64,000 nucleotides of DNA from Dryomyza anilis (lineage: Eukaryota; Arthropoda; Insecta; Diptera; Dryomyzidae), in assembly GCA_951804985.1 (NCBI GenBank), contig OX638132.1:21123529-21187528 (forward strand). Direction: 5' to 3'. Shown here piece by piece: positions 52,635 to 59,209 of this stretch (positions are counted from its first letter, which is position 1; each line of letters starts with the position of its first letter). The position numbers and the translations under genes were made by a program. A model generated the notes under the pieces. The model was not told where the DNA came from. It saw only the letters and a program-made list of their open reading frames with translations, and searched no databases.

Positions 52635-55543
52635 GGCCCCTGCGCAAGGATGACACGCAAAATCGTGAAGCGTTCCACATTTTTTGCTGCAACTTTTTCA
52701 ATTGTTATCGATTCTAAGACTAATAAAAACTGCAAAATTCCCTAACGAGACATTTTATTCCAATATTTTTTCAGTTGTTTGTTTAAAAATATTGTTTTTT
52801 TTTTATTTTTCTGAACTCTACTAATTTTTCAACATTTACAGAGCAACAATCGAGGTTGCTAACGTGGTAAAACGTGGCGTTGTCGATACGGTGAGTTGTT
52901 GAGAATAACAATAAATGTTTGTTAAAATTACAATTATTATGTTGTTCAACAGTGGCTCACTTTGGAAGATGCCAAACATGGACTGCTGCATGTGCGACTC
53001 CAGTGGTACAAATTGTCTGCTGATCGCAGTGATCTGCAGGCGGCTCTGCTGGAAACTCAGCTGCTGCGTGTCACCTCGATGAGCACCGCAATATTGTCGG
53101 TATTCATTGATTCGGCGAAGAATTTAAAGGTAGGTCGAATGGGAATTTTTTTAAAAACTTTTTGAATTAATAACATTTAGATTGAAATCGAGGTGATCAG
53201 AACCTCACAATATTATAGTAATTTGGCATATAAATCTAATTTAATGCACCCAGAAAAAAATACTATATAAATAATAGTATTTTACTATTTAGTCAATAGG
53301 ATAAATTATTATTTTAATCGGAAAATACCATTAAATACTATAAAATACCATGACATTGCCATTGAGTTTATATGAAAAGATTTATTTTTTGTATACTATT
53401 AAATCAATAATTGTCCTATTGACCAATTTTAATGGAATTTGAGGGAATTTTTTTCTGGGTGTGGATTTTTTTAATAATATATGAGATCAGAAATTCGATA
53501 TTATTATTATTTAAACTGAAATTGAAATCCTTCTAATTTTTTATATCTTCCCCTACGCAATTCAGCAAGCACGCTCCAGCTCCAAGCCGGATCCCTACCT
53601 CGTCTGCAGTGTCGGCAAGCAGAAGCAGCAAACCGGCATGATCATGCGTGACGATTCGCCCGTCTGGGAGCAGGGTTTCACCTTTCTGGTAGGAAATCCC
53701 GACAACGATACCCTCGGCGTCAAGATCTTCGATCAAAAGACCGGCAATGAAATCGGCCAATTCACTTACGTGCTGGGCACGCTGCTAAATAGAAAGAATT
53801 TAGAGGTCGTTGCACAACCCTTCCAGTTGGAAAAGTCCGGACCCGAATCAAAGATCATTATGTCACTCTCGCTGCGTATTCTCAAAGTAGCCGACATTGT
53901 CGAAGAGAACGATGTGCTGCCCGCAGCCACCGAACCTGCCGTCGCCTTGTCACGCAGCAGCTCAGTAAAGACACCCACAGCCGATGGCAGCTCCATCTCG
54001 AAAGAATTACAGTCACAACAATCTGCATCTAGTCGCATTAGCGTAGAATCACCCATTGCCGAAGAGGAGCATTCGTCGAAAATTTCAAACAGTTCGATTT
54101 CATCGACACCACCACGTAGTCCAAAGCCGTTTTCGGCTACACTGGCCGGTGCTGGTGACGAGTCGCTGTTGACGCACCGTCTGCCGGACAGCATTTCAAC
54201 CGCAGGCGATCACGGATTGGGTCGCATGCAGATGTCTATACGCTACAGTGTACAGCGTCAGAAACTTTCGGTAACCATACATAAAATCATGCATATCCCA
54301 CTGCGTGATCCCTCGAATATACCAGATCCATATGTTAAGCTGTACCTCTTGCCGGGTCGCAGCAAAGAGTCGAAGCGCAAAACTCCTGTGGTGAAGGACA
54401 ATTGCAATCCGGTGTACGAGTCGACTTTCGAGTACCTGATCTCGACGGCTGAACTCATGCAAACGGAACTGGAGGTGACGGTCTGCACACAGAAGGGTTT
54501 TCTTTATGGCGGCAGTCCGATAATCGGCGCGGTAAGTTTTTATTTTATTTTGAGGAAATAAGAATTATTCGACCAGCTGTTGTTAGGAGGTGAATTTGTA
54601 TATGAGTAACTAATTCACATCTATTTGTAAGGAATACAATTCAAATTGACACGATCTTGTGTTACTTTGTTCTAAAATTTCGGCTTCAGCTAAAATTTAC
54701 TGAAATTGGAACAATTTTTATACATTTTTATACATTTTTATAATCACTATGGATAGGATTAAACGATCGCTCCAACCATTTTACAGGAAATAAATTCGGA
54801 TATACAGAATCCTAAAATGAAATAACGTTAAAATGCAGAATGGGAGGTTCAAAATATCAGAACTAAAAGTCACCAAATACATTTTTATGAAAATCTTATA
54901 TTTCGAGTTTTCTTGGTCATTATTACAAAAAGTAATTAATTGATTTTTAAAGTTGAAATACCAATTGATAGATACATATCATTCTTATCATTTGGTAGAA
55001 ATATTGAGTTCAACGTTCCGAAATTGACAGATCTATAAAGATTTTTGTAAATGAATAATTAGCATTTTGAAAATGTAGTTGGTGACTTTTAGTTCTACAA
55101 CGACGTGATGTTTGAAGCGTTTTGGAACCAGGTTCTAATCCCGGTCCGTCACTATACATATTTTTTTTATTTTCAATAATGTTCAGACATGTTTAAAAAG
55201 ATATATGTATGTATAAAATAGTACCCAAACGCAACACATAAGTAAAACGAAAATAGAAATAGGGGTATAAGAAAATGTGTAGATATAATTTACACTCAAC
55301 ACACATGTGACTTGAGTCACTTAACAGGTATAAACAAACCCTATAAATGTTTCAACATAATTTGCTACCCTTAAATACTAAATATCTTATCGAAACAAAA
55401 CTCTATAAATGTTTCTACACAATTTACCTAGACAGACAGCTTGCTTACTCAGCATCAATTTTATAATTCGTCGGCACTATTTCGTGCGTGTCTCGATATA
55501 AGTACGACATGTATTTGTGAAGCTTTGTTCTTGCTTCGGCAGA

Positions 55544-55583
<40 letters not shown>

Positions 55584-58035
55584 GGCCCCTGCGCAAGGAT
55601 GACACGCAAAATCGTGAAGCGTTCCACATTTTTTGCAATAATTTTTAAAAATATACATTTTTATAATTCAAGCATTAAAAATATATAAAAAAATATTCAT
55701 ATTTAAAACCAACAAAACAATAAAATATAAAATGTAACAAAAAATCTTATGTTATATAAAGGGTATTTCAACAAAGACGCTACAAAAGTAGAGCGACAGG
55801 GACAGCAAACGACGCTATATTTCTTGCCGCTCTTTTGATATTTCTCTTCAGTAAGGTTTGCCATTTCATGATGGAAAGATATACGAATTCGAATTTCGGT
55901 AGTAAATTTTAATAATTTCGACTCGTTGTTGGCTCGTATATCTTTCCATAATGAAATGGCAAACCTTACTAAAGAGAAATGTCAAAAGAGCGGCAAGAAA
56001 TATGGCGTCGTTTGCTGTCCCTGTCGCTCTACTTTTGTAGCGACCCTTGAAAAAAACTTTTGTAGCGCTCGTATTGAAAAACCCTTTTTTTTAAGCCTAA
56101 ATTTGTATATATATTTTTTTTTAGGTTTTATTTAATTTATAAATAAAATTTAATGCGAAAAAGCTACACAATTAAAATACATTAAAATTTCGAATGAAAA
56201 TTCATTTTTTAAATACTAAAGCATGTAAACGAAAAATTTTTCCCTTACTCACACTGAGAAAAAAAATACAATATAAATAATAGTTTTTTACTATTAAAAA
56301 TAGTCAATAGGATAAATTATTATAATCGGAAAATACCATTGAATACTACAAAATACCATGACATTTCCATTGAGTTTATATAAAAATATTTATTTTTTGT
56401 ATACTATTAAATCAATAATTGTACCATTGACCAATTTTAATAGGATTTGAGGGAATTTTAGTCTGGGTGCATTATTTAAAAACTTAACATAGTAAAAAGA
56501 AAAATGATATTAGAAATGAAGAACAATACTCCAAGTTTTCAAAAATAGTTAAAGATTTATATTTCTGAATGATATAGGACGAATTTTCATATTTTTGTCT
56601 TCAAGTCCACCATCAAAAAGTGTGCCCAAAAGCTCTTAAATCGTGTGAAATAGATTATTTTCGGAGCCACACAACTGATATTAAAAGTATGTTTTGTATA
56701 GGGAATTCTTAGGAGAACTTGAGTTTTGAAATTGGTGATATTGTCTTTTATGACTATGGAGATAAAAATCAGTAAAGTTTTCATGAAAAATCTTTCAAAA
56801 ATTGTAAAAAAAAAACAAAAGTTATCCGATTTTTTAAATTCTTTTTTTATAAAAAGCTTACATTAATATCTAAAGAAAATATGTTCAGTGAGAAAATATA
56901 TTCTTTAGTTTAAAAGATATACATTAAAAAGGATTATGCCAGAATATTTTGGATAATTTTTATCATTTAAAATATCCTCAGTAATGTGTTCTATCTAAAA
57001 AATATAACAAAAGTTTATGTTACTGAAGAGGAATAAATATTACAGAGATTTGCGTATAAGTCCAATTTTCTCAAATTTTTTGTAGTAAACTCTAGCAGCA
57101 CAATGCAACTTTGAAGCTCTACCCCAAGTTTGGGAAAAAATTTCGATCCGCCCTAATGTTCATATTCTATATCTTTAAAACTAAATTAGATATTTTCTCA
57201 ACTGAGCATAAGTTCTTTAGATTTTAAAGTAAGCTTTTTATAAACAAAATAATTTTTAAAATCGAATAACTTTTGGATTTTTACAATTTTTGTTCATGAA
57301 TTTTTCATGAAAAAAATCTCAACTTTACTGATTTTTAACTCCATAACCATAAAAGACAAAATCACTAATTTCAAAACTTGAGTTCTTTTAAGAATTCTAG
57401 TTACAACACTTTTAAATTTTTAAAATCTGTTGATTTTAAAAATCAACAGATTTTTTATTTCAGTTTTATAAAATTTCAATAATTTTCGAAGAATTGATTT
57501 TATGTAAGCCAAAAATTTAAGCCAGGGAAGTTTGGAGTGTTAAAATCCTTTCGAACAAATTGTAGCATGTGGTTCTATATAACAAAAATATATCTTTAAT
57601 CCAATTCATCGCTCTATATGGAACTTTAAATTAACTCAATTTAAATCTCATCTTTACTTTTTGAAAATGTGAAATATATTAATTTTTTTTTGTCACATCT
57701 CTTATTGATTGTTGTGGTCTGATTCTAAAACTTTACTTTCACTGCAAATTTTCGATTCAAAAATCATGATTTACCACCAGATTCACGGTTACTCTCAATG
57801 AAGATGTTCTCTCGAAACAGAATTGTCCTATTTCATTTGGGTATTATTTCACATATTTCAGATATTTAGCAAAAATATATATTAAACCTAAATTAATTTA
57901 TAAAATAATATTTTTTTTACAAATTAACAATTTTTTTGTATATTTCAGCTCAAAATCCCACTTGCTGATCCAGAAATCTCCGGAAATGGCTTGAGTACTT
58001 GGTTTGACTTGGAACCAGAAAACAAGCATGATTAA
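27870..58035 (+). CDS. Esyt2: Extended synaptotagmin-like protein 2 (10 coding exons, 3 alternatives for exon 6)
   Basis: Joined exons: 27870-27874, 35949-36402, 37507-37548, 37623-38174, 38239-38409, one of 38846-38931 / 41906-41994 / 42575-42660, 52842-52890, 52953-53129, 53566-54531, 57949-58035. All introns are GT-AG and the frame stays open, giving 862 residues (863 with the middle alternative). Order of parts: acidic N-terminus, hydrophobic hairpin about 77-118 that anchors in the ER, SMP domain about 150-350 starting LPAWVYFPDVERCEWVNK, C2A about 352-475, C2B about 497-620, Ser-rich linker about 620-730, C2C about 731-858. Family role: ER-plasma membrane tether; SMP domains move glycerolipids and C2 domains bind membrane, C2A with calcium. 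C2A keeps acidic loop residues (D368, D378, D425, D427); C2B and C2C lack the second loop Asp (FDQKTGNE, VCTQKGF), so they probably do not bind calcium classically. The length is normal for the family. Confidence 0.95.
28587..29756 (+). mobile_element. Dipteran GATCAGCAT/TCCGTCTG repeat with insertion
   Basis: Starts TATACCCTACACC...AGGGTATATT, carries CGTCACTAGCCGATTG and CATGTCCGTCTGTCCGTC, and ends with TATAGTCG-type and CTAACTTTCCCAACT segments like 30805-31497. A 431-bp element is nested near its start. It lies in Esyt2 intron 1. Confidence 0.7.
28636..29066. mobile_element. Nested MITE with CCCTAGTAGAAATTT ends
   Basis: CCCTAGTAGAAATTT at the left and AAATTTCTACTAGGG at the right are perfect inverted copies. 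It interrupts the surrounding repeat between the TTAAGTTTGTACATAGGA and GGAGGCGTCACTAGCC parts. Rich in ATGATCA; a diverged relative lies at 41416-41600. The 60- and 71-residue ORFs are internal to it. Confidence 0.8.
30105..30169 (-). repeat. Half of a CACCCAG-type MITE
   Basis: CCATTAAAATTGGTCAATAG and ACAATTATTGATTTAATA are the inverse of the right half of the elements at 53247 and 56252. The other half is missing and the SINE tail abuts it. Confidence 0.6.
30170..30492 (-). mobile_element. tRNA-derived SINE
   Basis: Read on the minus strand from 30492, the head is tRNA-like. The A box is TAGCTCAGTGG (30472-30482) and the B box is GGTTCTAGCC (30429-30438), spaced as in a tRNA. About 240 nt of unrelated body follow, then an (ATT)n tail at 30170-30193. 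The anticodon stem is partly mispaired, so it is not a functional tRNA. Target duplications could not be identified. Confidence 0.8.
30495..32233. mobile_element. Broken copy of the fold-back hAT-like element
   Basis: 30535-30750 matches the 2280-2410 spacer (CGATCACTTGTATAGCGGTAA, GTGTCGTTCGTTGTTTGTGAAG). 31600-31870 matches the arm region near 1080-1200 and 4580-4640. 32100-32233 matches the right tip and ends in ACAATCCTTG. The left tip is missing and another repeat is nested at 30805-31497. Confidence 0.65.
30805..31497 (+). mobile_element. Dipteran GATCAGCAT/TCCGTCTG repeat
   Basis: Starts TATACCCTACACTAAGAGAG, has AACACCCAGAAGGAATCATC, TCTTGATCAGCAT, GATTTAGCGATGTCCGTCTG and TATAGTCGGCTTAGACCGAC, and ends GATCTAACCTTCCCAACTG. 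Same family as 59210-59823 (minus). It is inserted in the broken hAT-like copy. Confidence 0.82.
32234..34242. other. Esyt2 intron 1, mostly AT-rich
   Basis: 32530-32600 holds a GATTAATCAATT-type fragment related to 35407-35884. 33600-34020 is a less repetitive stretch of mixed composition (for example GCGCCTCTCGCAGCATTTAG) and could contain an intronic enhancer. No gene is supported; ORFs of 60-89 residues on both strands look random. Confidence 0.4.
34243..34898. repeat. 10-bp satellite (TCAAATCATA)n
   Basis: About 65 copies in strict 10-bp register, with scattered variants (TATAAAATCA, TCATTTCAAA, TGAAATCATA). It makes a spurious 149-residue ORF of repeating IISNHIKSYQ. Confidence 0.97.
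34986..35125 (-). mobile_element. Fragment of the GATCAGCAT/TCCGTCTG repeat
   Basis: AGACAGACGGACATTGCTAA, TTTTCCATACCGG and TGGGTGTTACAAACGG, reverse to the 30805 copy; only the outer ~140 bp are present. Confidence 0.75.
35407..35884. repeat. GATTAATC-rich element
   Basis: Repeated GATTAATTGATTAATCAGAA-type sequence in both orientations, ending in ATTGATTAATCGCACAGCCC; GCTGTGCGGTTAATCG near 32535 is the inverse of that end. CATTTG near both flanks hints at a target duplication, but the boundaries are uncertain. Confidence 0.6.
35949..36402 (+). CDS. Esyt2: Esyt2 exon 2 (N-terminus and ER hairpin)
   Basis: Acceptor TTTTACAG at 35941-35948; donor GTGAGA at 36403. Codes for residues 2-153. 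An acidic, Ala/Ser-rich region is followed by a long hydrophobic stretch (from IFSVIYTV to VILSVARDQY) that fits the family's ER membrane hairpin. It ends with LPAW, the first residues before the SMP domain. Codon use is much richer in G/C than the surroundings. Confidence 0.93.
36681..37157. mobile_element. 477-bp MITE, TA flanks
   Basis: TA|CACAGAAAAATTTGTCATCG at the left, TTTTTTCTGTG|TA at the right, with inner inverted copies of CGTAAATATAGCAACCGA. It lies in Esyt2 intron 2 and resembles the left end of 9113-10639. Confidence 0.88.
37507..37548 (+). CDS. Esyt2: Esyt2 exon 3
   Basis: 42 nt, phase 0 at both ends, VYFPDVERCEWVNK (residues 154-167). Acceptor TTTTAG, donor GTTGGT. This is the well conserved start of the SMP domain. 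Confidence 0.95.
37623..38174 (+). CDS. Esyt2: Esyt2 exon 4 (SMP domain)
   Basis: 184 codons, residues 168-351, starting ILKQVWPNANHFARTLVKET. This is the lipid-binding tubular SMP module. It ends LKMPEPE, the usual link into C2A. Acceptor CTCCAACAG, donor GTAAGT. Confidence 0.97.
38239..38409 (+). CDS. Esyt2: Esyt2 exon 5 (C2A, first half)
   Basis: 57 codons (352-408), GILRIHVVEAKDL to NPKWDFWCE. D368 and D378 (GKSDPY) are the loop-1 calcium ligands expected from the family. It ends in phase 0 so that any of three following exons can be used. Confidence 0.97.
38846..38931 (+). CDS. Esyt2: Esyt2 alternative exon 6a
   Basis: 86 nt, phase 0 to phase 2. Reads AKIFVEMGQYLEFNVFDMDD and then TSNDEPLGR. 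Pyrimidine-rich acceptor ending GAAAG, consensus donor GTGAGT. It supplies the C2A loop-3 acidic residues in the context DMDD. Confidence 0.92.
38932..40266. other. Intron between exons 6a and 6b, first part
   Basis: AT-rich; no gene or repeat recognised. Confidence 0.5.
40267..41415. mobile_element. Complex inverted-repeat element between exons 6a and 6b
   Basis: Outer inverted ends share ATATCGTCA and TCATGTCAAAAGGGCGAAT (left) with the inverse on the right (ATTCGCCCCTTTGGCATGA). A second inverted pair lies inside (TCATGACAAAAGGGCGAATC at about 40444, inverse to about 40906). Several copies of TGCCTTTACACTAC and AAAACACCTATCGATC occur in alternating orientation. Non-coding. Confidence 0.7.
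41416..41640 (-). repeat. Diverged copy of the 28636 element
   Basis: CCATGGCCATGATCATGTTTTCC with a partial CTAAGG end; related by the CCATGGCCATGA core to 28636-29066. Confidence 0.5.
41906..41994 (+). CDS. Esyt2: Esyt2 alternative exon 6b
   Basis: 89 nt, phase 0 to phase 2, one codon longer than the other two. Reads AIIHAYFGQEICFNLMDFDP and then GVQSDDFLGR. Acceptor ATTCTAG, donor GTTGTG. An ORF starting inside it at 41951 runs on past the splice site and is not a separate gene. Confidence 0.88.
42103..42205 (+). repeat. Five 20-bp repeats between exons 6b and 6c
   Basis: Unit CCGATCTCATTTTCACTTAT, repeated in exact 20-bp register with few changes, 108 bp after exon 6b. Confidence 0.93.
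42575..42660 (+). CDS. Esyt2: Esyt2 alternative exon 6c
   Basis: 86 nt, phase 0 to phase 2. Reads AVVEVTQRTLIVFRLFDWDR and then TGDDETLGR. Acceptor CTCTGTGCAG, donor GTTCGA. It keeps the D-x-D of C2A loop 3 but brings a basic Arg next to it. Confidence 0.92.
42661..43375. other. Start of the 10.2 kb intron 6, AT-rich
   Basis: Nothing recognised. Confidence 0.5.
43376..44244 (-). mobile_element. Repeat family with GCAGCGTG end, copy 2
   Basis: TA|CACGCTGCAAAAAAGGGC at the left and TTTTCTATCCGTG|TA at the right; the inverse of 48394-49368. Interrupted at about 43688-43808 by the first ~120 bp of the TATACCCTACACTAAG repeat. Confidence 0.85.
43688..43808 (+). mobile_element. Fragment of the GATCAGCAT/TCCGTCTG repeat
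   Basis: TATACCCTACACTAAGAGTG through TTCTTGATCAGCATGACCTC, then an abrupt return to the host element. Confidence 0.85.
44245..44872. other. AT-rich intron sequence
   Basis: No supported feature; the 86-residue minus-strand ORF (44368-44628) is not recognisable. Confidence 0.45.
44873..45104. mobile_element. Fold-back MITE, AAAGGGTTT ends
   Basis: Inverted halves share GTAGAGCGACAG and GACAGCAAACGACGCCAT. Ends AAAGGGTTT / AAACCCTTT. The partner copy at 55758-56087 has the same arms and a longer centre. Confidence 0.85.
45170..46040. mobile_element. 871-bp MITE-like element, TA flanks
   Basis: TA|CACCCAAAGAACG at the left, TTTTTTTGTGTG|TA at the right. Contains repeated AACTAA(T/A)NNTTGGTT motifs and an internal hairpin at 45366-45480. 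A hAT-like element has inserted exactly at its right end. Confidence 0.65.
45366..45480. repeat. Hairpin with about 40-bp stem
   Basis: GCAAACACGAAGTCAGCA (left) faces TGCTGACTTCGTGTTTGC (right), extended on both sides by TAGCGCTCC/GGAACGCTA and CACAACA/TTGTTGTG. The stem has a six-base bulge and few mismatches. Confidence 0.85.
46046..46830. mobile_element. hAT-like MITE, 785 bp, perfect 8-bp duplication
   Basis: Starts TAGGGGTTCCAATCCCG, ends CGGGGATTGAAAGCCCTA, with sub-terminal CGGGA/TCCCG repeats. Flanked by GTGTATAC at 46038-46045 and 46831-46838. Confidence 0.9.
46839..47592. other. Upstream region of U6 copy 1
   Basis: 47251-47277 carries an ACCAGGTTCAAATC tRNA-like motif. 47480-47590 (ACATGTTACTTGAGCCGC, CCCTATAAATGTTTCTACAC) is shared with the other U6 upstream regions. 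Confidence 0.6.
47593..47635 (+). promoter_or_regulatory. U6 copy 1 promoter (PSEA + TATA)
   Basis: TCTATAATTCGTTGGCAC at about -67 to -50 fits the insect PSEA position, and TATAAG begins at -30. That pair is the polymerase III type layout for fly snRNA genes. All three copies keep both. Confidence 0.85.
47660..47766 (+). ncRNA. snRNA:U6: U6 snRNA, copy 1
   Basis: 107 nt starting GTTCTTGCTTCGGCAGAACA. It contains the invariant ACAGAGA box (47701 region) that contacts the 5' splice site, the AGC triad region and the GCGTTCCACA end, then a T-run that ends polymerase III transcription. U6 is the catalytic RNA of the spliceosome. It sits in Esyt2 intron 6, same strand. Confidence 0.98.
47767..48393. 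other. Downstream of U6 copy 1
   Basis: 47830-47960 (GGCTAGGATCCGAATG, ATAAATTCGGAATACA, GGGAGGTTTAAAATAT) resembles 54745-54865. That suggests that a longer unit was duplicated with the U6 genes. Confidence 0.5.
48394..49368 (+). mobile_element. Repeat family with GCAGCGTG end, copy 3
   Basis: Starts CACGGATAGAAAAGTTTTG, ends TTTTTTTTGCAGCGTG, flanked by CA on both sides. Same family as 21957-22740 and 43376-44244. Confidence 0.85.
49369..50311. other. AT-rich intron sequence
   Basis: No supported feature. Confidence 0.5.
50312..51841. mobile_element. CACTCAG-type MITE split by an insertion
   Basis: TA|CACTCAGAAAAAAATACT at the left and ATTTCTGGGTG|TA at the right. Without the insertion at 50483-51789 it would be about 219 bp, like intact relatives at 53247-53461 and 56252-56469. 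Confidence 0.88.
50483..51789. mobile_element. 1307-bp element with AATT duplication
   Basis: 24-bp inverted ends beginning GAGGAGCTC and running through CCAAAACGTGC (one mismatch). Flanked by AATT at 50479-50482 and 51790-51793. Near the right end TAGCACGTTTTGGAAATA is repeated in tandem (51528-51640). No transposase. Long form of 22789-22991. Confidence 0.9.
51891..51968. repeat. Perfect 29-bp inverted repeat with tRNA-like arms
   Basis: Left arm 51891-51919, 20-nt spacer, right arm 51940-51968; the arms are exact reverse complements. The right arm contains CCAGGTTCAAATCACGG, like a T-arm/B box. Confidence 0.9.
52511..52553 (+). promoter_or_regulatory. U6 copy 2 promoter (PSEA + TATA)
   Basis: TCTATAATTCGTCGGCAC at about -67 to -50 and TATAAG at -30. 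Confidence 0.85.
52578..52684 (+). ncRNA. snRNA:U6: U6 snRNA, copy 2
   Basis: Identical to copy 1 over all 107 nt, with terminal T-run. It lies 158 bp upstream of Esyt2 exon 7 in intron 6, same strand. Confidence 0.98.
52842..52890 (+). CDS. Esyt2: Esyt2 exon 7
   Basis: Phase 2 start completes the AG|A Arg codon left by any exon 6 variant, then ATIEVANVVKRGVVDT. Acceptor CATTTACAG, donor GTGAGT. Continues C2A. Confidence 0.95.
52953..53129 (+). CDS. Esyt2: Esyt2 exon 8 (end of C2A, start of C2B)
   Basis: 59 codons (454-512), WLTLEDAKHGLLHVRLQWYK to ILSVFIDSAKNLK. Acceptor TTCAACAG, donor GTAGGT. Confidence 0.96.
53247..53461. mobile_element. Intact 215-bp CACCCAG MITE
   Basis: CACCCAGAAAAAAATACTAT at the left and TTTTTTTCTGGGTG at the right. 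Flanking dinucleotides are TG. It lies in Esyt2 intron 8. Confidence 0.88.
53566..54531 (+). CDS. Esyt2: Esyt2 exon 9 (C2B, linker, most of C2C)
   Basis: 322 codons (513-834). C2B has SKPDPYLVCSVGKQ but FDQKTGNE in loop 3. The linker is Ser-rich (SRSSSVKTP, STPPRSPKP) and may be phosphorylated or bind SH3 domains (inference). C2C begins GLGRMQMSIRYS and has a Lys/Arg-rich GRSKESKRKTP surface that fits binding to acidic plasma-membrane lipid, as in the family. Acceptor GCAATTCAG, donor GTAAGT. Confidence 0.97.
54740..55115. repeat. U6-flank-like segment and truncated MITE
   Basis: 54745-54865 resembles the sequence just downstream of U6 copy 1. 54870-55115 is a left-truncated copy of the 12134-12384 element (AACTAAAAGTCACCAAATAC to GACTTTTAGTTCTACAACGA). 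Confidence 0.65.
55461..55502 (+). promoter_or_regulatory. U6 copy 3 promoter (PSEA + TATA)
   Basis: TTATAATTCGTCGGCAC at about -66 to -50 and TATAAG at -30. Confidence 0.85.
55527..55633 (+). ncRNA. snRNA:U6: U6 snRNA, copy 3
   Basis: Identical to copies 1 and 2, followed by a T-run. It lies in Esyt2 intron 9, same strand. Confidence 0.98.
55758..56087. mobile_element. Fold-back MITE, long near-perfect arms
   Basis: Arms of over 100 bp (about 55780-55885 and 55935-56045) are inverted copies. They share TAGAGCGACAGGGACAGCAA, CTTGCCGCTCTTTTGA and TGGAAAGATATACGA. Ends AAAGGG / CCCTTT. It can form a long hairpin in the Esyt2 pre-mRNA. Confidence 0.9.
56252..56469. mobile_element. 218-bp CACTGAG MITE
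   Basis: CACTGAGAAAAAAAATACAA to TTTTAGTCTGGGTG, flanked by CA on both sides. Same family as 53247-53461. Confidence 0.85.
56700..57454. repeat. Long imperfect inverted repeat and perfect hairpin
   Basis: About 200 bp at 56700-56905 (GTTATCCGATTTTTTAAA, TTTTCATGAAAAATCTTTCA) is found inverted at 57190-57410. At 57422-57454 AAAATCTGTTGATTTT faces its exact complement across a single A. Confidence 0.75.
57949..58035 (+). CDS. Esyt2: Esyt2 exon 10 (end of C2C, stop)
   Basis: LKIPLADPEISGNGLSTWFD to ENKHD, then TAA at 58033-58035. Acceptor TATTTCAG. The C-terminus matches the family's WFDL ending of C2C. Confidence 0.96.
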   Translation, partial: LKIPLADPEISGNGLSTWFDLEPENKHD

Positions 58036-58680
58036 ACGAATGCATAACAATCAGAATTATACCTCGAAAATTTTGACAATGACTATTTTTTTCTTTTAAA
58101 TGACTAAGTATTGTAATCTCTTGACCGTAGACTCTCTTTTTTTACACGATATACAATATTTTTCAATGCACGGCTCTTTTATATTTTGTATAAACTGTAT
58201 TTGTTTTTTTTTCTACATGTTAAATATTTTAATTTTAAAAATATTATATCTTCACACTCTAAAGTGTACAAATTAAAAAAAAAAAAGTAAAAATATAAAT
58301 GAAATCTCAAATTAATAGTATCTCTCAAAGAGTTTTGGCCGTTATGACATCGTCGTTGTAGAGGTAAGCCCCACCAACTACATTTCAAAATTTTCAATTA
58401 TTGGATGGTAAAAATCACTTATTGACAATTTCTGATCGATAAAGCTAATATTAATACCTATAATTTGATTATATCTTAATTTTTTTAATTCATTTGCTAC
58501 TTTTCTTGAAACAGGGTATTTGATTTGTGTAATTTCTACAATGACGATACCTACAGCCGATATATACTCTAAATATCGTTATGTGAATGTACTATAATAG
58601 CTATTAAACTGAAATTATAAAAAAAATGTCTGTACATTAAAGAACAAATATATAATAAAACAAAACTTTTAAAAACAAGT
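58036..58680 (+). other. Esyt2: Esyt2 3' untranslated region (proposed)
   Basis: AT-rich sequence ending after the AATAAA at 58654-58659. Part of it (58345-58400) resembles the 12134-12384 repeat. The true cleavage site is unknown. Confidence 0.5.
58654..58659 (+). terminator. Esyt2: AATAAA polyadenylation signal candidate
   Basis: First canonical AATAAA after the stop that I see on this strand; 619 nt downstream of it. Confidence 0.5.
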
Positions 58681-59209
58681 TTGAATTTTGTTTTCGATCA
58701 GGTTTTGTGGGATTTGTAGCACGACAAGATCAACACGGATGGAAAAAAAATTCTTAAATCCAGAAGGAATCAAGTAGTATTCGGATTGATATATAGCGGA
58801 CCAAAAATGTATTCGCATTAAGAAACACCACAACTTGAAACCCATTTTTACCCAATTTTTTTTCAAAGACGCTACGTAATAGAAAAAAGCAGAGTATGCA
58901 ATAAGAATAAGCATACTTTAAATATAAAGTATTGATATTTACAGATTACATACAAAAGTATTTATATTGAAAATTGATTATATAAAACAGTCCCAAAAAT
59001 GTAGTTATTTTAATGACTGAATCTGAGTCGATTTAGTTTTTGAGGACCCCACCTTATTTTTTATGGGGAGCATATTTGCCGAAGAAAGTATAATAGATTT
59101 ATCAAGCGATCACGCGGTATGTAAAAATTGGTAATTAGTAGTGTTAAAATTTAAAAAAATGAGGGTTATAGAAAAACGTTGAAACGATATTCAAAGCAAA
59201 AAAAAAAAA
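58681..59209. other. AT-rich intergenic
   Basis: No supported feature. Confidence 0.5.

Noticed and set aside
53533..54488. Minus-strand ORFs of 75-142 residues
   Set aside because: Shadows of Esyt2 exon 9, which has clear C2 homology and splice sites on the plus strand.
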